This document shows positions 1 to 7,403 of a DNA stretch of 20,942 nucleotides, in pieces. The notes under the pieces are model-generated. The model did no database searches. It had not been told where the DNA came from and saw nothing but the letters and a program-made list of their open reading frames with translations. This DNA is from Bacteroidaceae bacterium (GTDB taxonomy: Bacteria; Bacteroidota; Bacteroidia; Bacteroidales; CHK158-818). Positions within the stretch are counted from its first letter, which is position 1. Every line of letters begins with the position of its first letter. Both the position numbers and the translations under genes were made by a program. Location: contig JAFUKV010000292.1 of NCBI GenBank assembly GCA_017467745.1, positions 1 to 20,942 on the forward strand, in the 5' to 3' direction.

Positions 1-2
1 TG

Positions 3-731
3 ATACATACGAAGACATTTTTTGTTATTATCCCTGTCGTTTCTGGTAATGTGTTGTCAAGGCATTTATGTATTCCTATGAAAATTCAGGAGGCTATAAA
101 ATTGGTGAATGCCGAATGTGCAGTGACAGTAGCTTATTGTTTGGCTAATGAGCAAGTGTTTTTTTGTACGTGCGGAGTTGGATTTGATGCTTTGATTAGT
201 TTGAGTTTTGCTAAAGATAAACGGCGAGGCGGATTGACTTATGTAAAAAAAGTAATAGAATCATATTTGAGGTATAAGCCGGAAACGTACGAGTTAATAA
301 GCGAAGGGGGAGCTATTAGAGAAAAAGCTTTTTTGATTGCTTGCGCCAATACCTCTCAATATGGCAATAATGCTTATATAGCGCCCCATGCCAATATGCA
401 AGACGGTAAAATAGATATAACAGTAATCAAACCTTTTCCGCCTCTTGAAGTCGGAACGTTGGCTATACAGCTGTTTACAAAAACAATTGATAGAAATACG
501 AATATACGAACCTTTGAGAGTTCGAAAATTACAATTGTAAGAGAGCGTCCCGGAGCAATGCACTTGGATGGCGAACCTGTTGAAATGCCGGCAAAAATAG
601 ATATAAATTGTGTCTCAGGAGGATTGAAAGTGTTGGTTTCTAATCGTAAACGCAAACCGTCTTTGATTGAACCTATTCAGACTGCTATATTAGATCAAAT
701 TGATGGCGTAAAGCAGGAATTAGGGATATGA
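3..731 (+). CDS. Diacylglycerol kinase-family lipid kinase, C-terminal part (5' end outside window)
   Basis: Partial gene: the reading frame is open to the left edge, so the GTG at 51 is not the real start. Visible are 242 residues covering the end of the nucleotide-binding half and the whole substrate-binding half of the YegS/DgkB/sphingosine-kinase fold. Family landmarks seen are IIP..SGN..SRH (a degraded GSGNGLAR loop, codons 24-65), FFCTCGVGFDA, a YKPETYEL segment, FLIACANTSQYGNNAYIAP and MHLDGEP. Such enzymes phosphorylate lipids at the inner membrane face using ATP; the substrate cannot be told from sequence. The GGDGT motif would lie upstream of the window. Odd: several loop glycines expected by family read Val or Cys (codons at 24, 36, 39, 51 and 69), each a possible G-to-T change, while the rest of the protein is well conserved. 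It converges with the lipoprotein gene, with 55 nt between them. Confidence 0.85.
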   Translation: MHTKTFFVIIPVVSGNVLSRHLCIPMKIQEAIKLVNAECAVTVAYCLANEQVFFCTCGVGFDALISLSFAKDKRRGGLTYVKKVIESYLRYKPETYELISEGGAIREKAFLIACANTSQYGNNAYIAPHANMQDGKIDITVIKPFPPLEVGTLAIQLFTKTIDRNTNIRTFESSKITIVRERPGAMHLDGEPVEMPAKIDINCVSGGLKVLVSNRKRKPSLIEPIQTAILDQIDGVKQELGI

Positions 732-786
732 TAAAATGGAATTTTGTGCAGTAATTTATAGCAGAATACCTGTGTTTCCCTATTCG

Positions 787-1230
787 TTATTTTATAACGT
801 CTCCCTGTAAATTAAATTTTATTTCCTGTTTTGGAGAGAATCCTATCTTGACCTCGTATCCGTATGATGTTTTTTGAATGGCGGAAATAGGTTTCTTTGG
901 ATATGTAATAACTAAATGCTGAAATAGATTAGCCGGCAAAATATCGAGTAATGCAATGGGAAAGGGGTTTTGTTTTACATTTATCTCTTCCCATGAGCCT
1001 TTTGTATTGAAGGAGATTTCGCTGCGGTTGAAAAATTCTACTTTGTATTTTTTGTTTTTTGAGTCGGATGTTATTGAGGTGATAGAATCGAGCGGAAAAT
1101 ATTGTTTTATAAAATTTTGAGATGATTCGGGTAAATCGGTTATTCCTATCTTCTTATTTTGACATGCCGGCATAATGTTCATAAAAATGAAGATAATAAA
1201 TAATGAGGTGAAAAATAATTTAGTTTTCAT
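787..1230 (-). CDS. PepSY-like (DUF2874-type) putative lipoprotein
   Basis: A 147-residue exported protein. The N-terminus is MKTK followed by a hydrophobic stretch ending MPAC, so Cys23 is a plausible though weak lipobox cysteine (Met at -3). The mature part has an LPESSQNFIKQYFP segment, then a strand-rich KYKVEFFNRSEISFN..GSWEEI pattern, repeated more weakly near the C-terminus (YGYEVKIGFSPKQEIKFN). This matches the beta-lactamase-inhibitor-like PepSY_like family common in Bacteroidota, whose members are periplasmic or surface proteins of unknown function. It is transcribed divergently from dnaN across a 200-nt gap. The family call rests on pattern recognition only, and I assign no molecular function. 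Confidence 0.75.
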   Translation of the reverse strand: MKTKLFFTSLFIIFIFMNIMPACQNKKIGITDLPESSQNFIKQYFPLDSITSITSDSKNKKYKVEFFNRSEISFNTKGSWEEINVKQNPFPIALLDILPANLFQHLVITYPKKPISAIQKTSYGYEVKIGFSPKQEIKFNLQGDVIK

Positions 1231-1345
1231 TGTTTCTGTTTTATTGCAATATAACGTTTTTAGATGATATTAGTTTGCCGTTCAGCAGAGGGGAGGATAG
1301 GAAATTATAAAATAAATAGTAGAACGAAAATCTTAAAAAAATAAC

Positions 1346-1353
1346 TATATTTG
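1346..1353 (+). promoter_or_regulatory. Probable Bacteroidota -7 box for dnaN operon
   Basis: TATATTTG matches the Bacteroidota -7 consensus TAnnTTTG, 77 nt upstream of the dnaN ATG, in the A/T-rich divergent gap between the lipoprotein gene and dnaN. I do not see a clear TTTG -33 partner at the usual 19-21 nt spacing, so the call is moderate. It would drive dnaN and, given the short downstream gaps, probably the genes through rlmB. Confidence 0.4.
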
Positions 1354-1430
1354 CTACCTTAAACGTAATACGGAATTTCAGAAGTAACTTACGAATTAAC
1401 AGAGAGAAAATAAAATTAAAATATATACCT

Positions 1431-2558
1431 ATGAAATTTATTGTACCAAGTACTGCTCTTTTATCTCATTTGCAGGCAATCAGTAGAGTTATAAACTCTA
1501 AAAATACTATGCCTATCCTTGATAATTTCTTGTTTAACCTACGGGGTAATAAGTTGACGATGACAGCGTCTGATCAGGAAACAACTATGATGACTGAAAT
1601 TGATGTTATTGACGCCGAAGGAGAAGGATTGTTTGCCGTATCTGCAAAAATTTTGCTGGAACCCCTAAAAGAGCTGCCGGATCAGCCTCTTACGTTTGAG
1701 ATAAATGATAGTAATCTGGAAATATTTTTGTATTTCCAGAATTGAAAATATAATTTTATTGGAGTAAACGGCGATGAATATCCGCGTAAATCAGAGCTTG
1801 GCGATGACGCTGTATCTGTAACATTAAGTGCATCCGCTTTGTTGAATGGAATCAATCGTACTCTATTTGCAACCGCAGATGATGAGTTACGCCCTATTAT
1901 GAATGGAATTTTTATCGATATTCATCCCGAAGATGCTTATTTTGTTGCGTCAGACAGTCATAAGCTGGTACGTTATAAGAACGTAACGGTAAAGGCCGGC
2001 ATAGAAGCGGCGTTTATTTTGCCTAAAAAACCTGCCAATTTGCTGAAAAATATATTGCCGAAAGAACAAGGCGATGTAACTATTACATTCGATAATCGCA
2101 ATGCGCGGTTTACGCTGTCTAATTTCGTCCTGAATTGTCGCCTTATAGAAGGACGTTATCCTAATTATGCCTCAGTAATACCGCAAAATAATCCGAACCG
2201 TCTTATTATAGATCGTTCTTTGTTTACGAATGTGTTGCGCCGTGTTTCGGTATTTTCAAGCCAGTCCAGCAATTTGGTCAAATTGCAGCTCAGCAATAAT
2301 ATGGTCGTAGTTTCTGCGCAAGATATAGATTATTCTACTTCGGCAGAAGAAAGTATTACGTGCAGTTATGATGGCGATGAAATGAGTATAGGTTTTAAAT
2401 CTACATTCTTGGTTGAAGTGTTAAATAACATCGTATCGCAAGAAGTTTCTATCGAATTGTCAGACCCCTCTCGGGCTGGGTTGATATTGCCGATGGAGAA
2501 TCAACCGGACGAAGATTTGCTTATGTTGTTAATGCCTATGATGTTAAATGATTTTTAA
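1431..2558 (+). CDS. dnaN: DNA polymerase III beta sliding clamp, interrupted by in-frame TGA at codon 105
   Basis: The sliding clamp tethers replicative polymerase to DNA. The frame from ATG 1431 to TAA 2558 is 376 codons including the stop, exactly the family's usual size of about 375 residues. Domain I starts MKFIVPSTALLSHLQAISRVI. The middle contains ATADDELRPIMNGIF, and the C-terminus LILPMENQ...LLMLLMPMML, the typical clamp ending. A TGA at 1743-1745 lies between FQN and KYNFIGVNGDEYP, where Bacteroidales orthologues as I recall them have Gly. There is no frameshift: the frame is identical before and after. The TTG at 1839 is not a credible start. Either the base is an error for GGA, or the organism carries a split or recoded clamp. 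TGA is a normal stop for the lipid kinase, recN and rlmB in this window, which argues against general reassignment. Confidence 0.9.
1743..1745 (+). other. In-frame TGA in dnaN (expected GGA, Gly105)
   Basis: This is the single stop codon that splits the dnaN reading frame into 104 upstream codons and 270 downstream codons. Codons at 1725 (TTT), 1728 (TTG) and 1731 (TAT) immediately before it also give unusual residues (FLY), where VVD or similar would be typical. All four are one G-to-T change away from expected codons. Confidence 0.85.
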
Positions 2559-2582
2559 TGTCAGTATAAATAAAAAAGGAGC

Positions 2583-3350
2583 ATGCAATTGAATTTAAGA
2601 AACCCGTTGGTGTTTTTCGATTTGGAAACAACGGGCATTAATATTGTGGCAGACCGGATTGTTGAGATATGTTATTTGAAAATAAATATTGATGGTTCGG
2701 AGGTTGCTAAAACAATACGGATTAATCCCGAGCGTCATATTCCGGAAGAGGCTACCCGTGTACATGGAATTAGTGATGCGGATGTTGCTGATTGTCCTAC
2801 ATTCAAGCAAGTGGCTCAGTCGCTGGCTAATGAGATAGAAGGCTGCGATTTAGCCGGTTTTAATTCTAATCGTTTTGATATACCGTTGCTGGTTGAAGAA
2901 TTTTTACGGGCTGGTGTCGATATAGATTTGACCAAACGTAAAATGATTGACGTTCAAACGATATTTCATAAAAAAGAACAACGGACACTGTCGGCTGCAT
3001 ATAAATTTTATTGCGGGCTTGATTTGGATAATGCGCATTCTGCCGAAGCCGATACTCGAGCTACGTATGAGGTTTTAAAGGCTCAATTAGATCGTTATCC
3101 GGATTTAGAAAACGATATGGCTATGTTATCGGAATATTCGTCGCATAATCGGAATGTCGATTTTGCGGGGCGTTTTATCTATGACGAAAACGGTGTTGAA
3201 GTTTTTAATTTCGGTAAATACAAGGGGCGTTCCGTAGTTGAAGTTTTGCGTACGGATACGGGTTATTACGGATGGATTATGCAAGGAGACTTTGCTTTGG
3301 ATACGAAGAATGTTTTGACTCGTATCAGGTTGCGGGAATTTAATAAATAA
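2583..3350 (+). CDS. DnaQ-family 3'-5' exonuclease (Pol III epsilon-like) with exonuclease-X-type C-terminus
   Basis: A 255-residue DEDDh exonuclease. The catalytic set is visible: DLETTG (D13, E15; ExoI), NSNRFDIPLL (D99; ExoII) and HSAEADTRA (H152 and D157; ExoIII). The exonuclease domain occupies roughly residues 8-170. A separate C-terminal module, about residues 205-255, with FNFGKYKGRSVVEV and YYGWIMQGDF, resembles the DUF3820/exodeoxyribonuclease-X C-terminal segment. It starts 24 nt after dnaN and is followed 17 nt later by coaBC, so it is probably cotranscribed with the clamp. Position beside dnaN suggests a proofreading or repair role, but whether it is the replicative epsilon subunit or an accessory nuclease cannot be decided here. 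Confidence 0.88.
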   Translation: MQLNLRNPLVFFDLETTGINIVADRIVEICYLKINIDGSEVAKTIRINPERHIPEEATRVHGISDADVADCPTFKQVAQSLANEIEGCDLAGFNSNRFDIPLLVEEFLRAGVDIDLTKRKMIDVQTIFHKKEQRTLSAAYKFYCGLDLDNAHSAEADTRATYEVLKAQLDRYPDLENDMAMLSEYSSHNRNVDFAGRFIYDENGVEVFNFGKYKGRSVVEVLRTDTGYYGWIMQGDFALDTKNVLTRIRLREFNK

Positions 3351-3367
3351 TACGAAGGCATAGCGTA

Positions 3368-4570
3368 ATGATGAAAGGCAAAAAAATAGTATTGGGCATT
3401 ACCGGAAGTATTGCAGCTTATAAAGCGGCTTATTTAGTACGTGCTTTAATAAAGAAAGGCGCGGAGGTACAAGTGGTAATGACTCCGTCTGCCAAAGAAT
3501 TTATAACGCCTGTTACGATGTCGGCATTGACAGGAAAACCGGTTGTGAGCGAGTTTTTTGCGGCAAATGACGGCACGTGGCATAGCCATGTCGATTTAGG
3601 TCTTTGGGCGGATGCGATGATTGTAGCGCCGGCTTCTGCCAATACATTGGGGAAGATGGCAAATGGAGTGGCCGATAACATGTTGGTAACTTGTTATTTG
3701 TCTTGTAAAGCTCCTGTGTTTATCGCTCCGGCTATGGATTTGGATATGTTTGCCCATCCTTCTACACAACGTAATCTTGGTTTGTTGAAATCGTACGGAA
3801 ATCATATTATAGAGCCGGCGGAAGGGGAACTTGCCAGCCATTTGCAGGGAAAAGGGCGGATGGAAGAGCCGGATCGTATTGTTGAAATAGTAGAAGCGTT
3901 TTTTGCAAAAAAACAGGTTTTGCAAAAAAAAAAGATAATCATAACAGCCGGACCGACTTTTGAAAAGATAGATCCGGTACGTTTTATCGGAAATTACTCG
4001 TCCGGTAAAATGGGGTTTGCATTGGCCGAAGTCTGTGCCGAACGAGGAGCAGAGGTGGTGTTGATTGCGGGGCCGGTATCGTTAAAAACCAGTCATCCTG
4101 CCATTCATCGTATAAATGTAGAGTCTGCTCGTGAGATGTTTGATGTGGCTTCTCGTCTATATCCCGAAGCCGATGCGGCTATTATGTGTGCGGCAGTGGC
4201 CGATTATCGGCCTCAGGTTTGCGCAGATAAAAAGATAAAGCGGAGTGTGGGCGATATGGTTTTGACATTGGTTCCTAATCCTGATATAGCGGCTGCGCTC
4301 GGAAAAATAAAACGTCCGGAACAGTTATTGGTGGGCTTTGCTCTCGAAACAGACAATGAAGAGCAAAATGCGCTTTCTAAGATGCAAAGAAAAAACCTCG
4401 ATTTTATTGTTCTAAATTCGTTACAAGAGCCCGGAGCGGGATTCCGTTGCGATACGAACCGTATAACGATAATTGACCGGGAAGGTAAAAAACAACAGTT
4501 CGATTTAAAATCAAAGAAAGAGGTTGCCGGCGATATTGTCGATAAGTTGATAGAAAAATTTCGTTTGTAA
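3368..4570 (+). CDS. coaBC: Bifunctional phosphopantothenoylcysteine decarboxylase / phosphopantothenate-cysteine ligase
   Basis: This enzyme carries out two consecutive cytosolic steps of coenzyme A synthesis: ligation of cysteine to 4'-phosphopantothenate, then FMN-dependent decarboxylation to 4'-phosphopantetheine. It is 400 residues, the normal length. The N-terminal CoaC flavodoxin-like half shows GITGSIAAYK, HSHVDLG (active-site His74), APASANTLGKMANGVADNML and APAMDLDMF. The C-terminal CoaB half, from about residue 190, shows TAGPTFEKIDPVRFIGNYSSGKMG and CAAVADYRP. The clamp segment reads ELASHLQGKGRM, lacking the Cys of the E. coli-type ACG motif; Bacteroidales enzymes usually have Ser there, so this is probably lineage-typical. 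It lies within the dnaN operon, 17 nt from both neighbours. Confidence 0.95.
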   Translation: MMKGKKIVLGITGSIAAYKAAYLVRALIKKGAEVQVVMTPSAKEFITPVTMSALTGKPVVSEFFAANDGTWHSHVDLGLWADAMIVAPASANTLGKMANGVADNMLVTCYLSCKAPVFIAPAMDLDMFAHPSTQRNLGLLKSYGNHIIEPAEGELASHLQGKGRMEEPDRIVEIVEAFFAKKQVLQKKKIIITAGPTFEKIDPVRFIGNYSSGKMGFALAEVCAERGAEVVLIAGPVSLKTSHPAIHRINVESAREMFDVASRLYPEADAAIMCAAVADYRPQVCADKKIKRSVGDMVLTLVPNPDIAAALGKIKRPEQLLVGFALETDNEEQNALSKMQRKNLDFIVLNSLQEPGAGFRCDTNRITIIDREGKKQQFDLKSKKEVAGDIVDKLIEKFRL

Positions 4571-4587
4571 TTGGTTGATAATCGCTT

Positions 4588-6273
4588 ATGTTGCAGAAAT
4601 TATATATCCGAAATTATGCGTTGATAGATAGTCTGGAAATAGATTTTCATAAAGGGTTATCTGTTATTACGGGCGAGACCGGTGCGGGCAAGTCTATTAT
4701 TTTGGGTGCTATCGGACTGATTCTGGGGCAGCGGGCAGAAACGAAGTTTGTAAAAAGCGGTGCTTTACGTTGTTTGATAGAAGGTACGTTTGATATTTCC
4801 GCTTATGGATTGCAGCCTTTTTTTGACGAAAATGATCTCGATTATGATGACGGTGTTTGTTTGATGCGCCGAGAACTGACGGAAACAGGAAAATCTCGTG
4901 CCTTTATTAACGATACGCCGGTTACGTTAACCCAAATGAAAGAACTTGGAGGTCGGCTTCTGGATATTCATTCGCAACACCAGAATCTGCTTTTGGGGGA
5001 TAATCGTTTTCAGTTGAATGTGTTGGATGTTCTATCGGGAGACGAAGCCGTTTTATCCGAATATAAAATAGCATTTGCAGAGTATAAGCGATTGTCTCGG
5101 CAATTGGAAATGTTGAAAGAGCAAACCTCCAAGTTTCGCCAAGAAGAAGATTATATTCGTTTTCAATATCAGCAGCTTCAAGACGCCTCTCTTCAAGAGG
5201 ATGAATTGGAAAGTCTGGAAGAAGAACTACACACATTGACGCACGCCGAAGATATTAAAATCTCGCTTCTTTCGGTGCGAGAAGCGTTGATAGGTGAGGA
5301 TAGAGGTTTATTGAATGTTTTGAAAGAATCTGCTGATAAATTATCTGCTTTGACCCGTATTTATCCGAAAATTACAGAGTTGGCAGAGCGGATGCAGTCG
5401 GATATTATAGATTTGAAGGATATTGCGACCGAAGTAGATAATGCGCAGGAACGAATAACATTTGATTCGGAACGCTCTGCTTATGTGCAGGAGCGTTTGG
5501 ATACTCTTTATGGCTTATTGCAAAAACATCGTCTGAATACGGTAACAGAACTGTTAGACTTACAACGGCAATGGGGAGAGAGATTATCGTTGATAGATGA
5601 TTCGGATAATCGTATCGGCGAATGTGAAAAAGCCCTTTCTCAACAACGAAAAAAAGTAGAAACGCTGGCGGAACAACTTTCTGCCTTGCGTCGTGAAGCG
5701 TCGTTGGAACTACAAAGTAAATTGACGGAATTGGTGCGTCCCTTAGGAATGCCGAATATTAGGTTCGAGGTATCGTTTATGCCAAAGCCGTTTGACGAAT
5801 CGGGTGCGGAATATATACAATTTATGTTTTCTGCCAATAAAAACCAATCGTTACAGCCTGTTGCGGAAATAGCTTCGGGTGGAGAAATATCTCGTTTGAT
5901 GCTTTGTGTAAAGGCTTTGATTGCAGGCAGAGTGGCTTTACCTACTATTATTTTCGATGAAATAGATACGGGTGTTTCAGGAGAAATGGCCGATAAGATG
6001 GGGGATATTATGCGTGGTATGTCTCAGTATATGCAGGTAATTGCAATAACTCATTTGCCGCAAGTTACGGTAAAAGGCAATACGCATTATAAAGTTTATA
6101 AAGAAGATAATGACGAAAGTACGGTTACAAATATCGTAGAATTGTCTGAAAATCAAAGAATAGAAGAAATAGCCAGAATGTTGAGCGGTTCGGAGATGAC
6201 GGCTGCTGCATTAGACAATGCACGCGCGTTGTTGAAAAATGTATATCAAAAAACGAAAGATGGAAAAAAATGA
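4588..6273 (+). CDS. recN: DNA repair protein RecN
   Basis: An SMC-like ATPase for double-strand-break repair. It is 561 residues, typical for the family. The N-terminal head begins MLQKLYIRNYALIDSLEI with Walker A GETGAGKS at about residues 30-37. A long Glu/Gln/Leu-rich coiled-coil region spans roughly 150-375. The ABC signature ASGGEISRLM begins at 429 and the Walker B is TIIFDEIDTGVSG (D457, E458), followed by AITHLPQV. It ends in TGA at 6271-6273 and its 3' end overlaps the start of rlmB, indicating translational coupling. No LexA-type operator was seen; it appears to be expressed with the dnaN operon. Confidence 0.95.
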   Translation: MLQKLYIRNYALIDSLEIDFHKGLSVITGETGAGKSIILGAIGLILGQRAETKFVKSGALRCLIEGTFDISAYGLQPFFDENDLDYDDGVCLMRRELTETGKSRAFINDTPVTLTQMKELGGRLLDIHSQHQNLLLGDNRFQLNVLDVLSGDEAVLSEYKIAFAEYKRLSRQLEMLKEQTSKFRQEEDYIRFQYQQLQDASLQEDELESLEEELHTLTHAEDIKISLLSVREALIGEDRGLLNVLKESADKLSALTRIYPKITELAERMQSDIIDLKDIATEVDNAQERITFDSERSAYVQERLDTLYGLLQKHRLNTVTELLDLQRQWGERLSLIDDSDNRIGECEKALSQQRKKVETLAEQLSALRREASLELQSKLTELVRPLGMPNIRFEVSFMPKPFDESGAEYIQFMFSANKNQSLQPVAEIASGGEISRLMLCVKALIAGRVALPTIIFDEIDTGVSGEMADKMGDIMRGMSQYMQVIAITHLPQVTVKGNTHYKVYKEDNDESTVTNIVELSENQRIEEIARMLSGSEMTAAALDNARALLKNVYQKTKDGKK

Positions 6274-6997
6274 AATGATCTTCGGGATTCGTGCTGTTAT
6301 TGAAGCGGTACAGGCCGGAAAGGAAATAGATAAAATACTTGTAAAAAAAGAGTTGCAGGGCGATTTGGCGAAAGAGTTGTTCTCTGTTTTAAGAGGAACG
6401 GGCATTGTGATGCAAAAAGTTCCTGTTGAACGGTTGAATCGTATAACTCGAAAAAATCATCAAGGGGTAATTGCGTTTATCTCTTCTATAACATATCAAT
6501 CCTTAGAAAATCTGATTCCCGGTTTATATGAAGAGGGGAAGACGCCGTTATTGGTCGTTCTTGATGGAATAACCGATGTTCGTAATTTCGGTGCGATAGC
6601 TCGTACATGTGAGTGTGCGGGGGTAGATGCCATTGTTATCCCTCAACGTGGCAGTGTTTCTGTAAATGCCGATGCTATAAAGACTTCGGCCGGTGCTTTA
6701 CATACCTTACCCGTTTGCAGAGAACGTAACTTACATGAGGCTCTCCGTTTTTTACGAAATAGTGGAATACGGTTAGTAGCCGCTACTGAAAAGGCTGTTA
6801 TCAATTATACTGAGTTTTCATATACCGAACCGACGGCAATTATTTTGGGTGCGGAAGATGAAGGGATTTCGACGGATAGTTTAAAAGTATGTGATGACAT
6901 GGTGAAGATACCGCAATTCGGCACAATCGGATCGCTAAACGTTTCGGTTGCAGCTGGTGTTATGATATACGAGGCTGTTCGTCAACGGATGAACTGA
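6260..6997 (+). CDS. rlmB: 23S rRNA (guanosine-2'-O-)-methyltransferase RlmB, SpoU family
   Basis: A TrmH/SpoU (SPOUT) methyltransferase that 2'-O-methylates a 23S rRNA guanosine (G2251 in E. coli numbering). From ATG 6260 it is 245 residues, the usual size. The N-terminal substrate-binding domain starts FGIRAVIEAVQAGKEIDKI. The knotted domain has motif 1 DVRNFGAIARTCECAGVDA, motif 2 IILGAEDEGIS and motif 3 KIPQFGTIGSLNVSVAAGV. An upstream ATG at 6239 would add MYIKKRK and give a 35-nt overlap with recN. I prefer 6260 (14-nt overlap) because family proteins begin just before the FG/IRAV segment. It ends in TGA and is followed by a hairpin terminator. Confidence 0.92.
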   Translation: MEKNEMIFGIRAVIEAVQAGKEIDKILVKKELQGDLAKELFSVLRGTGIVMQKVPVERLNRITRKNHQGVIAFISSITYQSLENLIPGLYEEGKTPLLVVLDGITDVRNFGAIARTCECAGVDAIVIPQRGSVSVNADAIKTSAGALHTLPVCRERNLHEALRFLRNSGIRLVAATEKAVINYTEFSYTEPTAIILGAEDEGISTDSLKVCDDMVKIPQFGTIGSLNVSVAAGVMIYEAVRQRMN

Positions 6998-7060
6998 TTG
7001 AAGCCTGATAATTAATTTGCTTTGCAGAGAGAATTCTGTTAAGCGATAAAATAAAAACGT

Positions 7061-7100
7061 AAGCCCCCTATAAATCGTACAATTGTTTATAGAGGGTTTT
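7061..7100 (+). terminator. Hairpin terminator after rlmB (dispersed repeat copy 1)
   Basis: Left arm 7061-7074 and right arm 7086-7099 form a 14-position stem with one G-U and one mismatch, an 11-nt loop and a short T run. The same arms and flanks recur at 9868-9907. It lies 63 nt past the rlmB stop and probably ends the dnaN-rlmB transcript. Confidence 0.6.
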
Positions 7101-7194
7101 GCTGTAAGACAATATATCACCATTTATCTTTTCGGATTTTTTTAGATTGGATGCAGATTATTTAAGAGAATAAATAATTAGCGTCAAAAATTAA

Positions 7195-7239
7195 AAAAAC
7201 GCCGAAAATGTTTTTTTATGATTTATTTACGGCGTTTTT
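7195..7239 (-). terminator. Terminator downstream of tRNA-Arg
   Basis: AAAAACGCCG at 7195-7204 pairs perfectly with CGGCGTTTTT at 7230-7239 around a 25-nt A/T-rich loop. On the minus strand it lies 16 nt after the tRNA 3' end and finishes in a T run extending past 7195, as expected for the tRNA transcript. The long loop is unusual. Confidence 0.6.
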
Positions 7240-7254
7240 AGGCAGTTATGAATT

Positions 7255-7330
7255 TGGTGACCCCAGCAGGACTCAAACCTGCGACCTTCAGAACCGGAAT
7301 CTGACGTTCTATTCACTAAACTATGGGGCC
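7255..7330 (-). tRNA. tRNA-Arg, anticodon CCG
   Basis: Read on the minus strand, GGCCCCA at the 5' end pairs with TGGGGTC at the 3' end (one G-U), followed by discriminator A and a genome-encoded CCA at 7255-7257. The anticodon arm is TCAGA-TTCCGGT-TCTGA, giving anticodon CCG (codon CGG, arginine). A TTTGAGT segment marks the T arm and AGTTTAGTGAATAGAAC the D arm. Length is 76 nt with CCA, 73 without. It has its own promoter (7341-7370) and terminator (7195-7239), so it is a monocistronic tRNA gene. Confidence 0.93.
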
Positions 7331-7336
7331 GAATGC

Positions 7337-7367
7337 TGTGCAAAAGTAAGAAATATTTATAACTTTG
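7337..7367 (+). promoter_or_regulatory. Candidate ung promoter
   Basis: TAACTTTG (7360-7367) matches TAnnTTTG, with TGTG at 7337-7340 (three of four bases of TTTG) 19 nt upstream. It lies 36 nt before the ung ATG at 7404. It occupies the same 30 bp as the tRNA promoter on the other strand. Confidence 0.45.
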
Positions 7368-7370
7368 CAA
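7341..7370 (-). promoter_or_regulatory. Promoter for tRNA-Arg
   Basis: On the minus strand, TTG (7368-7370) is separated by exactly 19 nt from TACTTTTG (7341-7348), matching the Bacteroidota TTTG-N19-21-TAnnTTTG pattern. The -7 box ends 10 nt before the tRNA 5' end, so the leader would be very short. It is nearly superimposed on the candidate ung promoter. Confidence 0.6.
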
Positions 7371-7403
7371 TAACATTGAGCCTTTAATTTATTGCATTTG
7401 CTT

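Noticed and set aside
51..731. Complete lipid kinase gene starting at GTG 51
   Set aside because: Family sequence continues upstream of 51 in the same open frame, so the gene is truncated by the window edge.
785..799. Small CGTTAT-TTT-ATAACG hairpin as terminator between the first two genes
   Set aside because: Only a 6-bp A/T-rich stem with no T run, and it overlaps the end of the lipoprotein coding region.
1431..1745. Genome-wide TGA=glycine recoding (SR1/Gracilibacteria-type code)
   Set aside because: TGA is the terminal codon of the lipid kinase (729-731), recN (6271-6273) and rlmB (6995-6997) at normal protein lengths, and the protein families are Bacteroidales, not those lineages.
1839..2558. 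Separate downstream gene starting at TTG 1839
   Set aside because: It is in the same frame as the upstream part of dnaN, and the codons between (1746-1838) read as conserved clamp sequence; the TTG is internal.
6239..6259. Longer RlmB start at ATG 6239
   Set aside because: It adds a basic MYIKKRK leader not expected in the family and increases overlap with recN; ATG 6260 fits better.
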